A stretch of 64,000 nt of DNA from Enchytraeus crypticus (Eukaryota; Annelida; Clitellata; Enchytraeida; Enchytraeidae): the NCBI GenBank assembly GCA_905160935.1, contig CAJHZI010000426.1:621501-685500 (forward strand), in the 5' to 3' direction. Positions 11,601 to 21,284 of the stretch are shown in pieces (the stretch's first letter is position 1; the number at the start of each line of letters is the position of its first letter). The position numbers and the translations under genes are program-made. The notes beneath the pieces are model-generated. The model had not been told where the DNA came from. It ran no database searches and was given only the letters and a program-made list of their open reading frames with translations.

Positions 11601-13359
11601 CCCCTAAACAATGTCATTGTTAACATATTTACGCATCTAAATTGCCGTAGAAACAATGAAAATATAACCTGCCTTACTCTCCCCCCGTGCCCCCCCCTAA
11701 CCACTACCATTACTAACATATTTTCACATCGAAATTGCCGTAGAAACAATGAAAATATAGTTACAAAATTTTATCGGCGGACCTAAAGGGGGGCCCGGGC
11801 CCCCCCTGGATCCGCCACTGGGCTTTTTGGATGTTCTGCTTCATGTTTATGCATTAAGTTGACGTTTAAACTATATATATTTTATGTTATTATTTTCATA
11901 TTTATACGGCACACTGCAGGTATAATAGTTTTTCTTCAGCAGATATAATATCATCTCAGAAACTTCTACATCAATATTTAATGCAATTTCGCCAAGAACT
12001 TTGCTCACAGAGAATATATTCTGTCGTTTCGATAGAACTCGCCAAAGCGACTAGAAAGCTATGCCTGCCTCTATGCCTCGAGAGATTGCGAAACATCGCT
12101 TTGTTTTCATACGGCTATATGAATCTGTAACAACAATAAATTCTCTCTAATAGTTTCCAGCCTGAGGCGAAATTATATTGTTTATAATCCGTCTACAGGA
12201 TTACTCGTACCAATCAATCATAAATCCGTTGTGCTGCGCGTCTTCAACTGAACTAGGTCGTTACTGAGCGGTGATTAAAATAGCGACCTGTCGACTTTTT
12301 TTATAAGTATCGGCATTAAAACAAACATTCAACTAACACCTGTCAGTCATTGTAAACCTTGAACCGGTTAAACAATAACTGAGCTTACAGTTTTCCCCCG
12401 TGGTGTGCCCGCTTTCTCTTGTGGTCTATGTGTACTCAGTCGTCATCGTGTGGTGTTTTGGCGCCCCTTTGTGTAGAGTCTGCAAGAGACGTCCCTGATA
12501 TTGCTTTCTGGCGAGGAACCGGACGTTAAATTCTCATTGATTGATTCATTGACTATTGATTGTTTGATTGACATTACAGGCAACCAATAGCGCCACGTCC
12601 ACAGTCTCATGGCTCCTCCTCCCAGTCGTCAGGCTCTCGTAGACTCCGCCTATTTCTGCACAAATCAAGGGGCACGCCCCCAGGGGGTGGGGCTAAAGAG
12701 ACAAACCTACAGAACAGCTACCCCCTCAACGCCTACATGCAGGTAGCTGCAATAGAGGCCATGGCAACATTCCCTGTCAGGAGATTCTGTGAGTTGTCAT
12801 TTCTTTCATTTATAATAATAATAATATTATTATTATTATTAATAATAATTGTTATTATTATTAATATTATTATAATAATTTATCCATCATTTACGACACT
12901 GAAACCTGGCATCATTTCACCGAGATATATATTAATAGAGTCGAAACGACGACATGCTAAGCTCAATGAAGCTTATCGAGCATTCTTAGGCATAAATTCC
13001 ATTAGTAAATAATTGGGACGTTTAGTATCTGTGTGAACTATAGCGCAATAGTTAGCGCGCTCAAGGCCAAGTTGAGAGGTCCGAAGTTCGATTCCCTGTG
13101 GTTCACGAATTTTACTACACTTCTTAACTCTCTGTGCCAGAGGAGCATTAGGAAAAAAGGAGGCATATTAATATTGGTGACGTCCGTGCATAGTTTCCCC
13201 GACCCCATTTAATCCATGACTCGGGTTTTATTCGGCTCTAGTAGCCAACCCCCTAACCTAACTTCAATTTTAAATTAATTTTCCTTAATTCAACAAAAAT
13301 CATCAGCCCGTTTGATTGATTGATAGATTGATTGATTGATGATTGTTATGCTCGCAGGA
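8424..13359 (+). CDS. GnRH/AKH/corazonin-type receptor gene, 3' part
   Basis: Four coding exons (8424-8631, 9315-9436, 9953-10104, 12580-12788) and a junction-created stop with 13358-13359 give a 230-aa C-terminal fragment. It is a plasma-membrane rhodopsin-class receptor for a peptide ligand, presumably signalling through G proteins. Visible landmarks: the ECL2 cysteine in FHQCVTFGAYT (local residue 18), TM5 about 34-60, TM6 ending CWTPYQ (105-110), and TM7 GMANSMINPLIYGAF with the NPxxY motif. The extracellular GPFIEEFHQCVTFG block and GMANSxxNPLIYGAFH are typical of the GnRH/AKH/corazonin receptor superfamily. I cannot choose between its members. TM1-TM4 exons are not found in 1-8423 and must lie upstream. 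Confidence 0.85.
8636..9300. repeat. (AATC)n then (TTGA)n repeats in receptor intron
   Basis: 8636-8880 is AATC-type repeat and 8980-9300 is TTGA-type repeat with embedded AGGATAGAGTGATTGATT units. The two tracts are roughly complementary and could form a large hairpin. Confidence 0.9.
9315..9436 (+). CDS. Receptor exon: ICL3 and TM6
   Basis: Encodes (E)PLEPSRGPVRSQLFCKAKV, then TM6 ending FIICWTPYQ. Donor GTCAAT at 9437. The acceptor could be 9314/9315 or, nine bases later, 9323/9324. Both keep the frame, so three residues (EPL) are uncertain. Confidence 0.85.
9585..9925. repeat. About 31-40-bp degenerate array before the TM7 exon
   Basis: Repeated CATTGTATTGTGTACACTAA followed by TGTACACGTTA. 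A loose resemblance to the TM7 exon start (CTACAGGTCGTATTCG) might mean it also began as a junction copy, but the match is too weak to claim. Confidence 0.8.
9953..10104 (+). CDS. Receptor exon: TM7
   Basis: Acceptor CTCGCTACAG, donor GTACGT. Encodes VVFVVYTFIDTSRIDGRYVI, then WIFFFGMANSMINPLIYGAF and the start of the tail HVCSPPTSSV. The NPLIY motif is intact. The intron 10105-11008 holds no recognised element. Confidence 0.9.
11001..11828 (+). mobile_element. Non-autonomous hAT-like (or P-like) DNA transposon, copy 1
   Basis: The element is 11009-11820 (812 bp), flanked by the perfect 8-bp duplication GGCTTTTT (11001-11008 and 11821-11828). Termini are CAGGTGCGGATCCAGG and, inverted, CAGTGGCGGATCCAGG. 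An 8-bp duplication with CAGxG ends fits hAT, and P elements also make 8-bp duplications. No transposase frame. A roughly 90-bp internal subrepeat (AACCACTACCATTACTAACA...) occurs twice. G-runs and C-runs lie near the ends. Sits in the receptor's intron. Confidence 0.88.
12455..12565 (+). repeat. S2-related tail with (TTGA)n end
   Basis: GGCGCCCCTTTGTGTAGAGT, GCAAGAGACGTCCCTGATAT, then GAACCGGACGTTAAATTCTC into TTGATTGATT. Same family as 5553-5640. Confidence 0.6.
12580..12788 (+). CDS. Receptor exon: cytoplasmic C-tail
   Basis: Acceptor GACATTACAG, donor GTGAGT at 12789. Open in the phase set by the TM7 exon: QPIAPRPQSHGSSSQSSGSR, then an R/K-rich stretch and ending MATFPVRRF. Joining T (12788) to GA (13358-13359) makes a TGA stop. 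An alternative donor GTAGCT after CTACATGCAG (12739) would instead add about 22 residues from 13358 onward. Reading on without splicing would give an unlikely poly-Ile/Leu tail. Confidence 0.65.
12817..12890. repeat. (AAT)n/(ATT)n tract
   Basis: AAT repeats followed by ATT repeats, self-complementary. Confidence 0.9.
13033..13106 (+). pseudogene. tRNA-like pseudogene or SINE head
   Basis: 74 nt that partly fold as a tRNA: acceptor GTGAACT/GGTTCAC (one wobble), D stem GCGC/GCGC, and anticodon stem CTCAA/TTGAG with the 7-nt loop GGCCAAG (would-be anticodon CCA). Position 33 is G instead of T, the T stem pairs poorly, and box B is AGTTCGATTCC. Probably not a working tRNA. Confidence 0.5.
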
Positions 13360-13384
13360 TGGAACTCAAGAAGAGAATTCAACT

Positions 13385-13460
13385 GGGAGAACTTGCGGTC
13401 CTGTGACAGAACTTGCGGTCCTGTGACAGAACTTGCGGTCCTGTGACAGAACTGTCAGTC
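13385..13460 (+). repeat. 20-bp direct repeat, 3-4 copies
   Basis: GAACTTGCGGTCCTGTGACA repeated three times plus a diverged copy, inside the putative last receptor exon/3' UTR that begins at 13358. Confidence 0.9.
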
Positions 13461-13526
13461 AAAGGAAGAAACGACAGACAGATTGCGTACTACACATGCC
13501 TGCCACAATACTGTTCATTATCACTT

Positions 13527-13528
<2 letters not shown>

Positions 13529-13588
<60 letters not shown>

Positions 13589-13720
13589 GTAAGAGAGAGG
13601 GAGAGAGAGAAAGAGAGAAAGAGGGAGAGAGGGAGGGAGAGAGGGAGAGGGAGGAAAAGAGAGAGAGAGGGCGAAAGAGTGTGAGAAAGAGAGAGAGGGA
13701 GAGAGAAAGATAGGCAGGGG
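13529..13720. repeat. (GA)n-rich microsatellite
   Basis: Pure GA to about 13582, then GGGAGA/AAAGAGA variants. Confidence 0.95.
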
Positions 13721-14236
13721 GAGGAAGATCGAGAAAGGAAAAAGGAATATATTAATGAAGGATATTAAGGAAAGATATTAAAACAAGAATCCTCACCAAT
13801 GGGCGCGGCTAAATATGGTGTTTGTTAGAATTACTCAGCCTCCGATGACCGCAAGTGCTAAAAGAATAATCCGATAGTTTTAACCCAAAAGTGGTTCAAA
13901 CAAGGGATTAAATAAACATTTTAATATGTTCTACATCAACGGTTTAGTCAGTAATTCGAAAGTTACGACTCGATTTGTAAATAAGGGCATAAGACTATGA
14001 CCCATATCTGCTATACTTGCCTAGACTATACGTTCTTATTAGTGCTCAACAGCAAGCAATTGCGTGTAATTAGTTAATTATCATAACTACCTACTCTTCT
14101 CTATTTATGCTCGAGATCTGAGCATTTAAATGTAATTTTAATTACATCCTGAAGTTGACGTTTTAATTGGAGTTTAGGAATTTACTTTGTTGTGTATATT
14201 TAAGTAAAGAAGCTAGAAGGTGACATTGAAACAGAA

Positions 14237-15042
14237 GCTATGAACAGGGGCGGAATTTTTTAAGGGGGAGGGCCCGAAAATTTTTTTGAGAGTGTAAATG
14301 TTTTTGCTTACGCCTTCTTCGAGACATGTGACACAACCAGACAAATTTTTGTGGGGGGGGGCTCAAAATTTGTTCACTACTACATTTGGCTCATAGAGTG
14401 AGTGTATCCCCGTACCTTACCCCCCCCCCCCCGCTTAAGTCAGGGGAAAACCTGAAGTCCTACATTTGTTTTGGAAAAAGTAGGTTAATTTTTCACCTCT
14501 GAAGAAACTCTGCGTATCTCTACGAATTGCAAAAGTGACCTAATTTTGGCGATGGAGGGGGGGGCTTAAGCCCCTCCCAGCCAAGGCTGTTTGCACCACT
14601 GCTACGGGACAGAGTTCACAATTTTTACTTACACTCTTTTTTCCTGCAATTTGGTTATGCATTGATTCAAGTGAGAATTGAGAGCTAGCGAAAAGGTCAA
14701 CATTTTTCAGGCCCCTTCCATTATAGAGGGCTCCTACTAGTTTATCCTAGAAAAAATCGAGGTTTTGGAACTGCATTCCCGGTCTTACCTACCCCCCGGG
14801 CCCTCCCCCCCCTAACCACTGCCATTACTAACATGTTTACACATCGTAACTCCCATAGAAACAATGAATATATACCCTGTCTTACCCTCCCCACGGCCCT
14901 CCCTAACCACTGCCATTACTAACATGTTTACACATCGAAATTGCCATAGAAACAATGAAACTATAGTTACAAAAATTTTATTGACGGACCTAAAGGAGGG
15001 GCCCGGGCCCCCTGCCCCCCTAAATCCGCCACTGGCTATGAA
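14237..15042 (+). mobile_element. Non-autonomous hAT-like (or P-like) DNA transposon, copy 2
   Basis: The element is 14245-15034 (790 bp) with a perfect 8-bp target duplication GCTATGAA (14237-14244, 15035-15042). Same family as 11009-11820, same orientation and same internal subrepeat. Ends CAGGGGCGGA and, inverted, CAGTGGCGGAT. No transposase frame. 13721-14236 holds nothing recognised. Confidence 0.88.
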
Positions 15043-15133
15043 TTGCTTAATGTTATAAATTAGAAATAAATGAATGAGATTAAAATTAAACTCAATTTAA
15101 AAATTAGAATTAATAGACTCAATATATTATTAG

Positions 15134-15258
<125 letters not shown>

Positions 15259-15856
15259 TCTCTGACAAGCTCTTGTTGTGTCCGGGACGCTGAAGAATAG
15301 ACCAATCATTAACTGCACCTGACGTAAGAGGTGACTGAGCAAGAAGTGAGGTAGTTAACGAGAAACCACCTCAGATGCCATATATACCAGCTATATATGG
15401 CACCCAGGCTGGGTACCATAATAAGGAGAATTACACAAGAATTTTAAACGCAAACAAATATCATATAATACCACTTCCTATTTGGACTGCATTCACTGAC
15501 GTACAGTGACATGATAGCCCAGGGGCGCCCCCCCCCTTTGACCTATGTCGCAAAACAAAACTTAGTGGGGTACCGTACTACAGTACGGTAAGTAAGTTTG
15601 ATATTCAGGTACCCCGTCTCAATTTACTGCCGGGTGAAATACAAATTGATAATTATAGAAGGCTGCATCACTTTTATTAAAGGTAGAAAGATATTTCCAT
15701 GAACATAAATTAAAAGTCTAATATTCAAAGGAATGCCATGTTCAACCACAACGAACCACAACCACAACCATTAAACTCAACTAAATAACTATAAATTCTT
15801 ATTGCCTAATCTTGAGCGTTGCCAGGCTACCATCAGCTGATCGAGCAACAACAACT

Positions 15857-16060
15857 ATGGCGGTCAAGTACAAATCTCTGCCGCAACTTCTGGATTTGTT
15901 TTTTCGTGTTCTGGTGTTCGGACTTTTAGGGATATTTCTTTACATCGCCGCCCTAATCAGCAAGGGTCCGAGTAAATTCTTTTACAGAAAGAAAAGAAAT
16001 GTCAGACCACGGGTGTTGAGCAATAGTGATTTTGGAGATCATGAGTTCATGATGCTGAAG
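15857..16060 (+). CDS. Epoxide hydrolase exon 1 (membrane anchor)
   Basis: [20 protein letters not shown] and on to FMMLK, 68 codons, phase 0. Donor GTTAGC. A second donor-like GAAG/GTTAAT lies 12 bases downstream and would insert VSWK in frame. Confidence 0.88.
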
Positions 16061-19000
16061 GTTAGCTGGAAGGTTAATCATACGTAAAGTATATAATCGT
16101 ACAACACGACCATTTATAGACCTCGAAGTCACTTGTTTAAATCTCTGATAGTTTTTTCAATTATCCATTTACCTGTTCTCTGTGTACCTGATAGATTTTC
16201 TAGTCTACCTGCTCTTAGAATTCGAACTTCGCGATCTCGATACACTTAAGAAGAAGCCGTTTAAATTTCTCTGCTTCGTTAAACATGTAAAAGTTACCGC
16301 TAACATTCGGTGAACAATAAATTCAGCTTATATATTAATTGTTAATAGGTAACAAAATGCCTTATAATATATTTATATGTCAAGTAATATCATATCTGAA
16401 TTTTAATCACGTTTTAAGGGAAGTGAATTTGGAGTTGGATGTAAATGCCTAACTAGTCTGTGAGATGGCTTTGTAATAACTTATCGAATGTCTGTGATGA
16501 CAAGATCGTGACCAAGGATTTCAGCAGGGAATTCTTCTTCAGCTTTGGAAAGAATTAATAATAACCTGCCAGGAACCTGCAAAGCTGTCTTGAAGACCGG
16601 ACACCGGTCATGACACCGCTATAGAAATTGTTGGTGGTTATTATTATTATTATTATTATAATTATTAAATAAACATATATACAAGTGGATAGGTCCATGG
16701 CTATTTTGTCTATGTACTTGTAGAACTCCCACGTGACTCTGCACTATGTTATCAGCGGGGCCAAGGAGAAGCCTCTCATGCTCTTTGTTCACGGCTTCCC
16801 TGAGTTCTGGTACTCGTGGAGACATCAACTGATAGAATTCTCAAAGGATTACCGGTAAGTGTGCACCAACCTTACTAACCTTAGGTATGCGTCTTTAAAA
16901 CTGTGTGCTTTAATTTATAATTTTAGACATAATCTATCTACCCTGACCATTTTTTGATCACCGGACTGGCTTTCATTTAGGACCTTACTTCTCCTAAGCA
17001 CATTTCTTTTGCAGATTGATTTGGGTGAATTGATCTGTTGTGATGTGTGCTGTGGGGAAGTCCCTGACATCGTCTTTGGATGAGAAAATGGACGTTTAAC
17101 CTTTATAATTATTAATACGAGGCGAAAAAGCATAAACTACAGAAGGCGACGGGAAACCATCTCAGAAGCCATATTTTTTCCTAAGCTATAGGCTAAATAA
17201 GGTATGTGTAAGGCAGAGACTTCTGAGAAAGAATTAACTTGTTGATCTATGGAGTGCTCCATGTGGAGTGTGAGAGCAGACTCAAGTGAAGGAATATGTA
17301 CCTTGGACTGGCCATTTGGCAGAACATGAGAGTGAAAAATCAGCAGTGAATATGAGATTTATGCTCTTACTACTGCTTTATTACCACAGCGTGTGTGCAG
17401 TGTACATGAGATCTTATGCTGGCACTACTGCTCTATTATCACAGCGTGTGCGCAGTGTACATGAGATCTTATGCTGGCACTACTGCTCTATTATCACAGC
17501 ATGTGTTTAGCCTACATGAGATCTTATGCTGGCACTACTACTCTATTATCACAGCGTGTGTGTAGTCTACATGAGATCTTACGCTGGCACTACTGCTCTA
17601 TTATCGCAGCGTGTGTGCGGTGGACATGCGAGGGTTTGGAGACTCGAGCAAGCCTCGACGAGTCAGCGACTACCACTTCGATGAACTAACGAGTGACCTG
17701 CAGCAGCTGATCTCTCAGCTAGGTCACCAGAGATGTGTCCTAGTGGCTCATGACTGGGGAGGTCTGGTCTGCTGGTACTTCACAATCAGGTACCCCAACA
17801 TGGTTGATCGGCTCATTATGTGCAACTGTCCTCATCCAGCCGTGTTCAGTCAACAGCTCAGCTCCTCCCTACAGCAAATCTGTATGTCCTGGTGAGTGAC
17901 TCTCCTGCAAGAGATCTACGTGCTGATTGATTGATTGATTGTTTGGTTGATTGATTGATTGATTGGTTGATTGATGGGTTGATTGATTGATTGGTTGGTT
18001 GATTGATTGATTGATTTATGCATTGATTGATTGAGTGTTTGATTGATTGTTTGATTAATTGATGAGTTTATTGATTGATTGAATGTTTGATTGATTGATT
18101 GATGGGTTGATTGATTGACTGGCTGATTGAGTAGTTGATTGATTGATTGTTTGATTGATTGATTAATTGATGGGTTAATTGATTGATCGATTGATTGATT
18201 GATATATTGATTGATTGAGCAGGTACATGTATTTTCTACAGCTACCTCTCATACCACAACTCTACCTGCTTGATTGATTGATTGATTGATTGATTGAATG
18301 ATTGACTGATTGATTGATTGAGCAGGTACATGTATTTTCTACAGCTACCTCTCATACCACAGCTCTACTTGCTCTCTAATGACGTGGGGTTCATAGTGGA
18401 CAGAATGTCTCGGGCTCCCAGAGGTGTACAGCCTGGTGCTCTCACTGAGGAAGACCTCGAGGCCTTCAAGTACAACATGGCTGAAGAGCGTACGTAGCAA
18501 TAACACGTTGTAATCATACTCTCATCCATGACAACATAAAACACGCAAGAGCACTTCTGTAGGAGAGTTCTCACTTGTTTTCTCTGCTAGTACTTTGATT
18601 TCTGTCAATTTTGGATCAAAAAATTTTTTTTGTAGCAGCATTCACTTCAAGTGAGTGGATTTCCTGCAGACCAGTGGTCAGAAAATCTCAGATTACCTTC
18701 CCACCGATTTTTTGTTTATTCACCAGAGGGCTGTTTAGTGAAGTCGTGCAGATATTAGCTTATGGCAGAGATGAAATACAGTGTTGCTAGGAAACTTGTG
18801 CAACAATTTCAGCGATAGATAAATATTTCATTGCAATTTATTTAAAACTGTAGAATCTTTAAAACGAGTGACTGATAAGCGTTCTTATTTATTTCTTTTA
18901 TCAAGTACTTGATAAATTGATTTATGGAGTGAATGGGTGAGTGAGTGGATAACTGAATGACTTGCTGAGCGAGTTATTGATTGATTGATGAATTGATTGA

Positions 19001-19483
19001 TTGTTTAATTTATTTATTTATTGATTGATCGATTTTTCCATTGATTGATTGATTGATTGATTGATTGATCAATTGTTCCATTGATTGATTGACTGATTGA
19101 TTGATTGATTGCTTGATTGATTGATTGATGGATTGATTGATTGACTGTCTGACTGACTGACTGATTGATTTATTAATTGACTGACTGACTGATTGACTGA
19201 TCGATTGACTGCAGATGATCTAGTAGGACCCATCAACTACTACCGGGCACTGTTGCGCTACGCCCCGCCCACCTGGGCTGAGGGCTGCCTGAGGGTCCAC
19301 TGCCCCACCCTGATGGTCTGGGGCACGAGGGACTTGTCTCTGGGACAACAGATGGCAGAGTTGTCAGGAGGCTACGTGGAGGACTACACGCTGAGGCTGG
19401 TGCAGGGTGCGAGTCACTGGGTGCAGCAAGATGAGCCTGACCTCGTCAATCAACACATCCGTCAGTTCCTAGAGCGTACATAG
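15857..19483 (+). CDS. Epoxide hydrolase, EPHX4-like (complete)
   Basis: Five exons (15857-16060, 16724-16854, 17610-17891, 18326-18489, 19215-19483) encode 349 aa. Human EPHX4 is about 360 aa. It is an alpha/beta-hydrolase-fold membrane-anchored epoxide hydrolase: an aspartate attacks the epoxide, giving an ester that a histidine/acid pair hydrolyses to a diol. An N-terminal hydrophobic anchor spans about residues 14-36. HGFPEFW (91-97) is the HGxP oxyanion motif. Nucleophile Asp160 is in VAHDWGG. Lid tyrosines are near 207-209 (WYMYFLQ) and Tyr270 (NYYRAL). The acid is Asp300 in WGTRDLSLG and the base His328 in [10 protein letters not shown]. All catalytic residues are intact. Start: first ATG in frame, Kozak-like AACTATGG. 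The natural substrate is not deducible. Confidence 0.93.
16637..16670. repeat. (ATT)n tract
   Basis: Short ATT tract 55 bases before exon 2. The remainder of intron 1 shows nothing else. Confidence 0.9.
16724..16854 (+). CDS. Epoxide hydrolase exon 2 (HGFPEFW)
   Basis: Acceptor GTACTTGTAG, donor GTAAGT. Encodes [16 protein letters not shown], then [17 protein letters not shown]. Ends two bases into Arg112. Confidence 0.93.
16926..17120 (+). repeat. Interspersed repeat family S2
   Basis: TAGACATAATCTATCTACCC, then CACCGGACTGGCTTTCATTT, GTGATGTGTGCTGTGGGG and TGGACGTTTAACCTTTAT. Nearly the same as 21547-21780, so the full element is about 185 bp plus an ATT tail. Lies in intron 2. Confidence 0.8.
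17372..17609 (+). repeat. 55-bp array copying the exon 3 acceptor junction
   Basis: Four units of exactly 55 bp, with decoy acceptors at 17389/17390, 17444/17445, 17499/17500 and 17554/17555, lead to the real one at 17609/17610. Each carries CTATTATCACAG followed by CGTGTGTG..., matching the exon start. The 55-bp period shifts frame, and the decoy reading soon meets a stop. Confidence 0.93.
17610..17891 (+). CDS. Epoxide hydrolase exon 3 (nucleophile Asp)
   Basis: Acceptor TATTATCGCAG, donor GTGAGT. Encodes (R)[15 protein letters not shown] and [15 protein letters not shown] with the nucleophile. Confidence 0.94.
17920..18325 (+). repeat. (TTGA)n intron with a duplicate of the exon 4 start
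   Basis: TTGA-type repeats enclosing a copy (18223-18270) of the first 48 bases of exon 4 behind its own GAGCAG acceptor. 46 of 48 bases match, and both changes are synonymous in the exon frame. The copy has no donor and runs into an in-frame TGA. Confidence 0.92.
18326..18489 (+). CDS. Epoxide hydrolase exon 4 (lid)
   Basis: Acceptor TGATTGAGCAG, donor GTACGT. Encodes (W)[16 protein letters not shown] and on to [16 protein letters not shown], the cap domain. Confidence 0.93.
18900..19212. repeat. (TTGA)n repeat before exon 5
   Basis: TGATTGATT and CTGACTGACTGA repeats run up to the acceptor GACTGCAG. 18490-18899 shows nothing recognised. Confidence 0.9.
19215..19483 (+). CDS. Epoxide hydrolase exon 5 (acid and base)
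   Basis: Encodes (H)[26 protein letters not shown] and [11 protein letters not shown], ending FLERT and TAG. This exon is GC-rich compared with its surroundings. Confidence 0.95.
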
Positions 19484-19589
19484 ATATCTGTTGTCAAGCT
19501 GTGTCAGAGTTCTAGGGTTCTCTGCTGGTCTGATGATGATTTTATGATTCTTAGATATCTTATGAGTATTTAAATTGATTTGATCTCCT

Positions 19590-19865
19590 TACAGATTAGT
19601 CTTGTAATTATGCTGAAATAAACAACTGATGATAGACTTAATCTGCTGATAGTCTTCTGATCATGCTGAAATAGACAACTGATGATAGACTTTATCTACT
19701 GATAAATTAGTCTTGTAATTATGCTGAAATAGACAACTGATGATAGACTTAATCTACTGATAGATTAGTCTTCTAATCATGCTGAAATAGACAACTGATG
19801 ATAGACTTAATCTACTGATAGATTAGTCTTCTAATCATGCTGAAATAGACAACTGATGATAGACT
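19590..19865 (+). repeat. 58-bp array of the epoxide hydrolase 3' end
   Basis: TGCTGAAATA(A/G)ACAACTGATG recurs at 19611, 19664, 19722, 19780 and 19838 (spacings 53, 58, 58, 58). Only the first unit holds AATAAA (19617-19622). The others read AATAGA. Confidence 0.92.
19617..19622 (+). promoter_or_regulatory. Polyadenylation signal AATAAA (epoxide hydrolase)
   Basis: 134 bases after the stop. A second AATAAA near 19946 is an alternative. Confidence 0.6.
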
Positions 19866-20236
19866 GATATATATATGTGGAGGGTGATTATGACGTTTTT
19901 GATTGATTGAGATTTCACTTGTATTTGATTGATTGATCTGATTTCCAATAAACTCTAAACTGGTTGATTAGTGAAAGTGAATATGAGAATGTTGAGGAAA
20001 AAACCCACCGGCCACAGTTTTGACCTCTAAGAGGCAACTAGAAGGGATAAGAACAGTACACTGGTGCAATCAAAGCTGTCAGACAAATGTTGTTAACTGA
20101 GTTGTTGTTATTGTACGATGCCTATGTGATGGCTTTGTGATAATTATGTAATTATGTGACGATTTGTTGATTATGGGATGACTATGTGATAATTATATGG
20201 CTATTCTGTGATGAATTTGGTGATGAGACTAATTAA

Positions 20237-20240
<4 letters not shown>

Positions 20241-20296
<56 letters not shown>

Positions 20297-20405
20297 GTGC
20301 ACTGCCTACTGGCAGGTCCATGGTCTATAACGCCTCCACTCTTCTCTGTCTTCCGCTTTCCTCTTCATGTCCACTTATGAGTGGGTCTTTAAATCATCCG
20401 TAACA
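20241..20405 (+). repeat. (CT)n plus interspersed repeat family S3
   Basis: Pure CT to 20293, then CTAGTGCACTGCCTACTGGC, AGGTCCATGGTCTATAACGC and GAGTGGGTCTTTAAATCATC. Other copies at 30222-30360, 41080-41114, 41885-42010, 47625-47745 (minus) and 48850-48975. All but the short ones are joined to CT/GA dinucleotides on the same side. Diverged relatives may lie at 20775-20850 and 38235-38350. Confidence 0.85.
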
Positions 20406-20989
20406 TTCCTTTTGATTCACCATTTTCCTTGGGGGATTTGGGGGATTCTGCTTTGAAGAGATGGGTCACCTATGCCTTCCTCAGCTTCGAGTAACATTTA
20501 CTGGGCAGGGGCGTCACTCCCTGAGAAAACTATAGTGTTTATCCTAATAATTATATGATTGACGCTAATTATATTATTTACATATAATTAGAGATGTTTG
20601 ACTAGTGTTATTTGTGTATTTTACGCCCGTTTCCTCATCTAAGGATAATGTCAGTGACGTGTAGTAACTAGGTGTCGAGATTGTTACGTGTAGGCCTATT
20701 CAATGGTCATTTCATGAGCGACATCTTTGATACATGGAATGTCAGCAGCTGCTCTTGTTTCTTCTTCTTCTTCTTCAGTGCACTGCCAAGTAGCAGGTTC
20801 AAGATACATATTCATGCTCAAAGTCTGCTTTCTCGCTCCATAAGAGCATTCTTAGATCAACAAGTTAATCACTTCACGAAGTCTATGCCTTATCCATACC
20901 TTATGTAACCTATAGCTTGGGAAAAGTATGGCTTCTGAGAAATCTGTGTTTTAATTGTCCTTCACTGAACCTTCAGTGCATTAGAGTAC

Positions 20990-20993
<4 letters not shown>

Positions 20994-21034
<41 letters not shown>
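20994..21034. repeat. (GA)n microsatellite
   Basis: About 20 GA dinucleotides. Confidence 0.95.
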
Positions 21035-21035
<1 letters not shown>

Positions 21036-21284
21036 GTATTTCTAGTGAGGTATTAATATTGTGAAAGCTTGAAAACACTTGGCTAAGCTATTGACTCTAT
21101 GCCGCACAGTTTGGCAACCCATTTGTGTCATTTTGTCTCTGTTATGTAATCTGAACCGGATCAATTAATTAAAATAACTCTGCTGAGTTGTGTGCAGTAT
21201 GGTACGGCTTCATGCGAGGATATGAAATGTGCCACGTAGGATTCTACTTTATTCTTCAGTTGTCAAGTAAAAGCTAAAAAAGCG

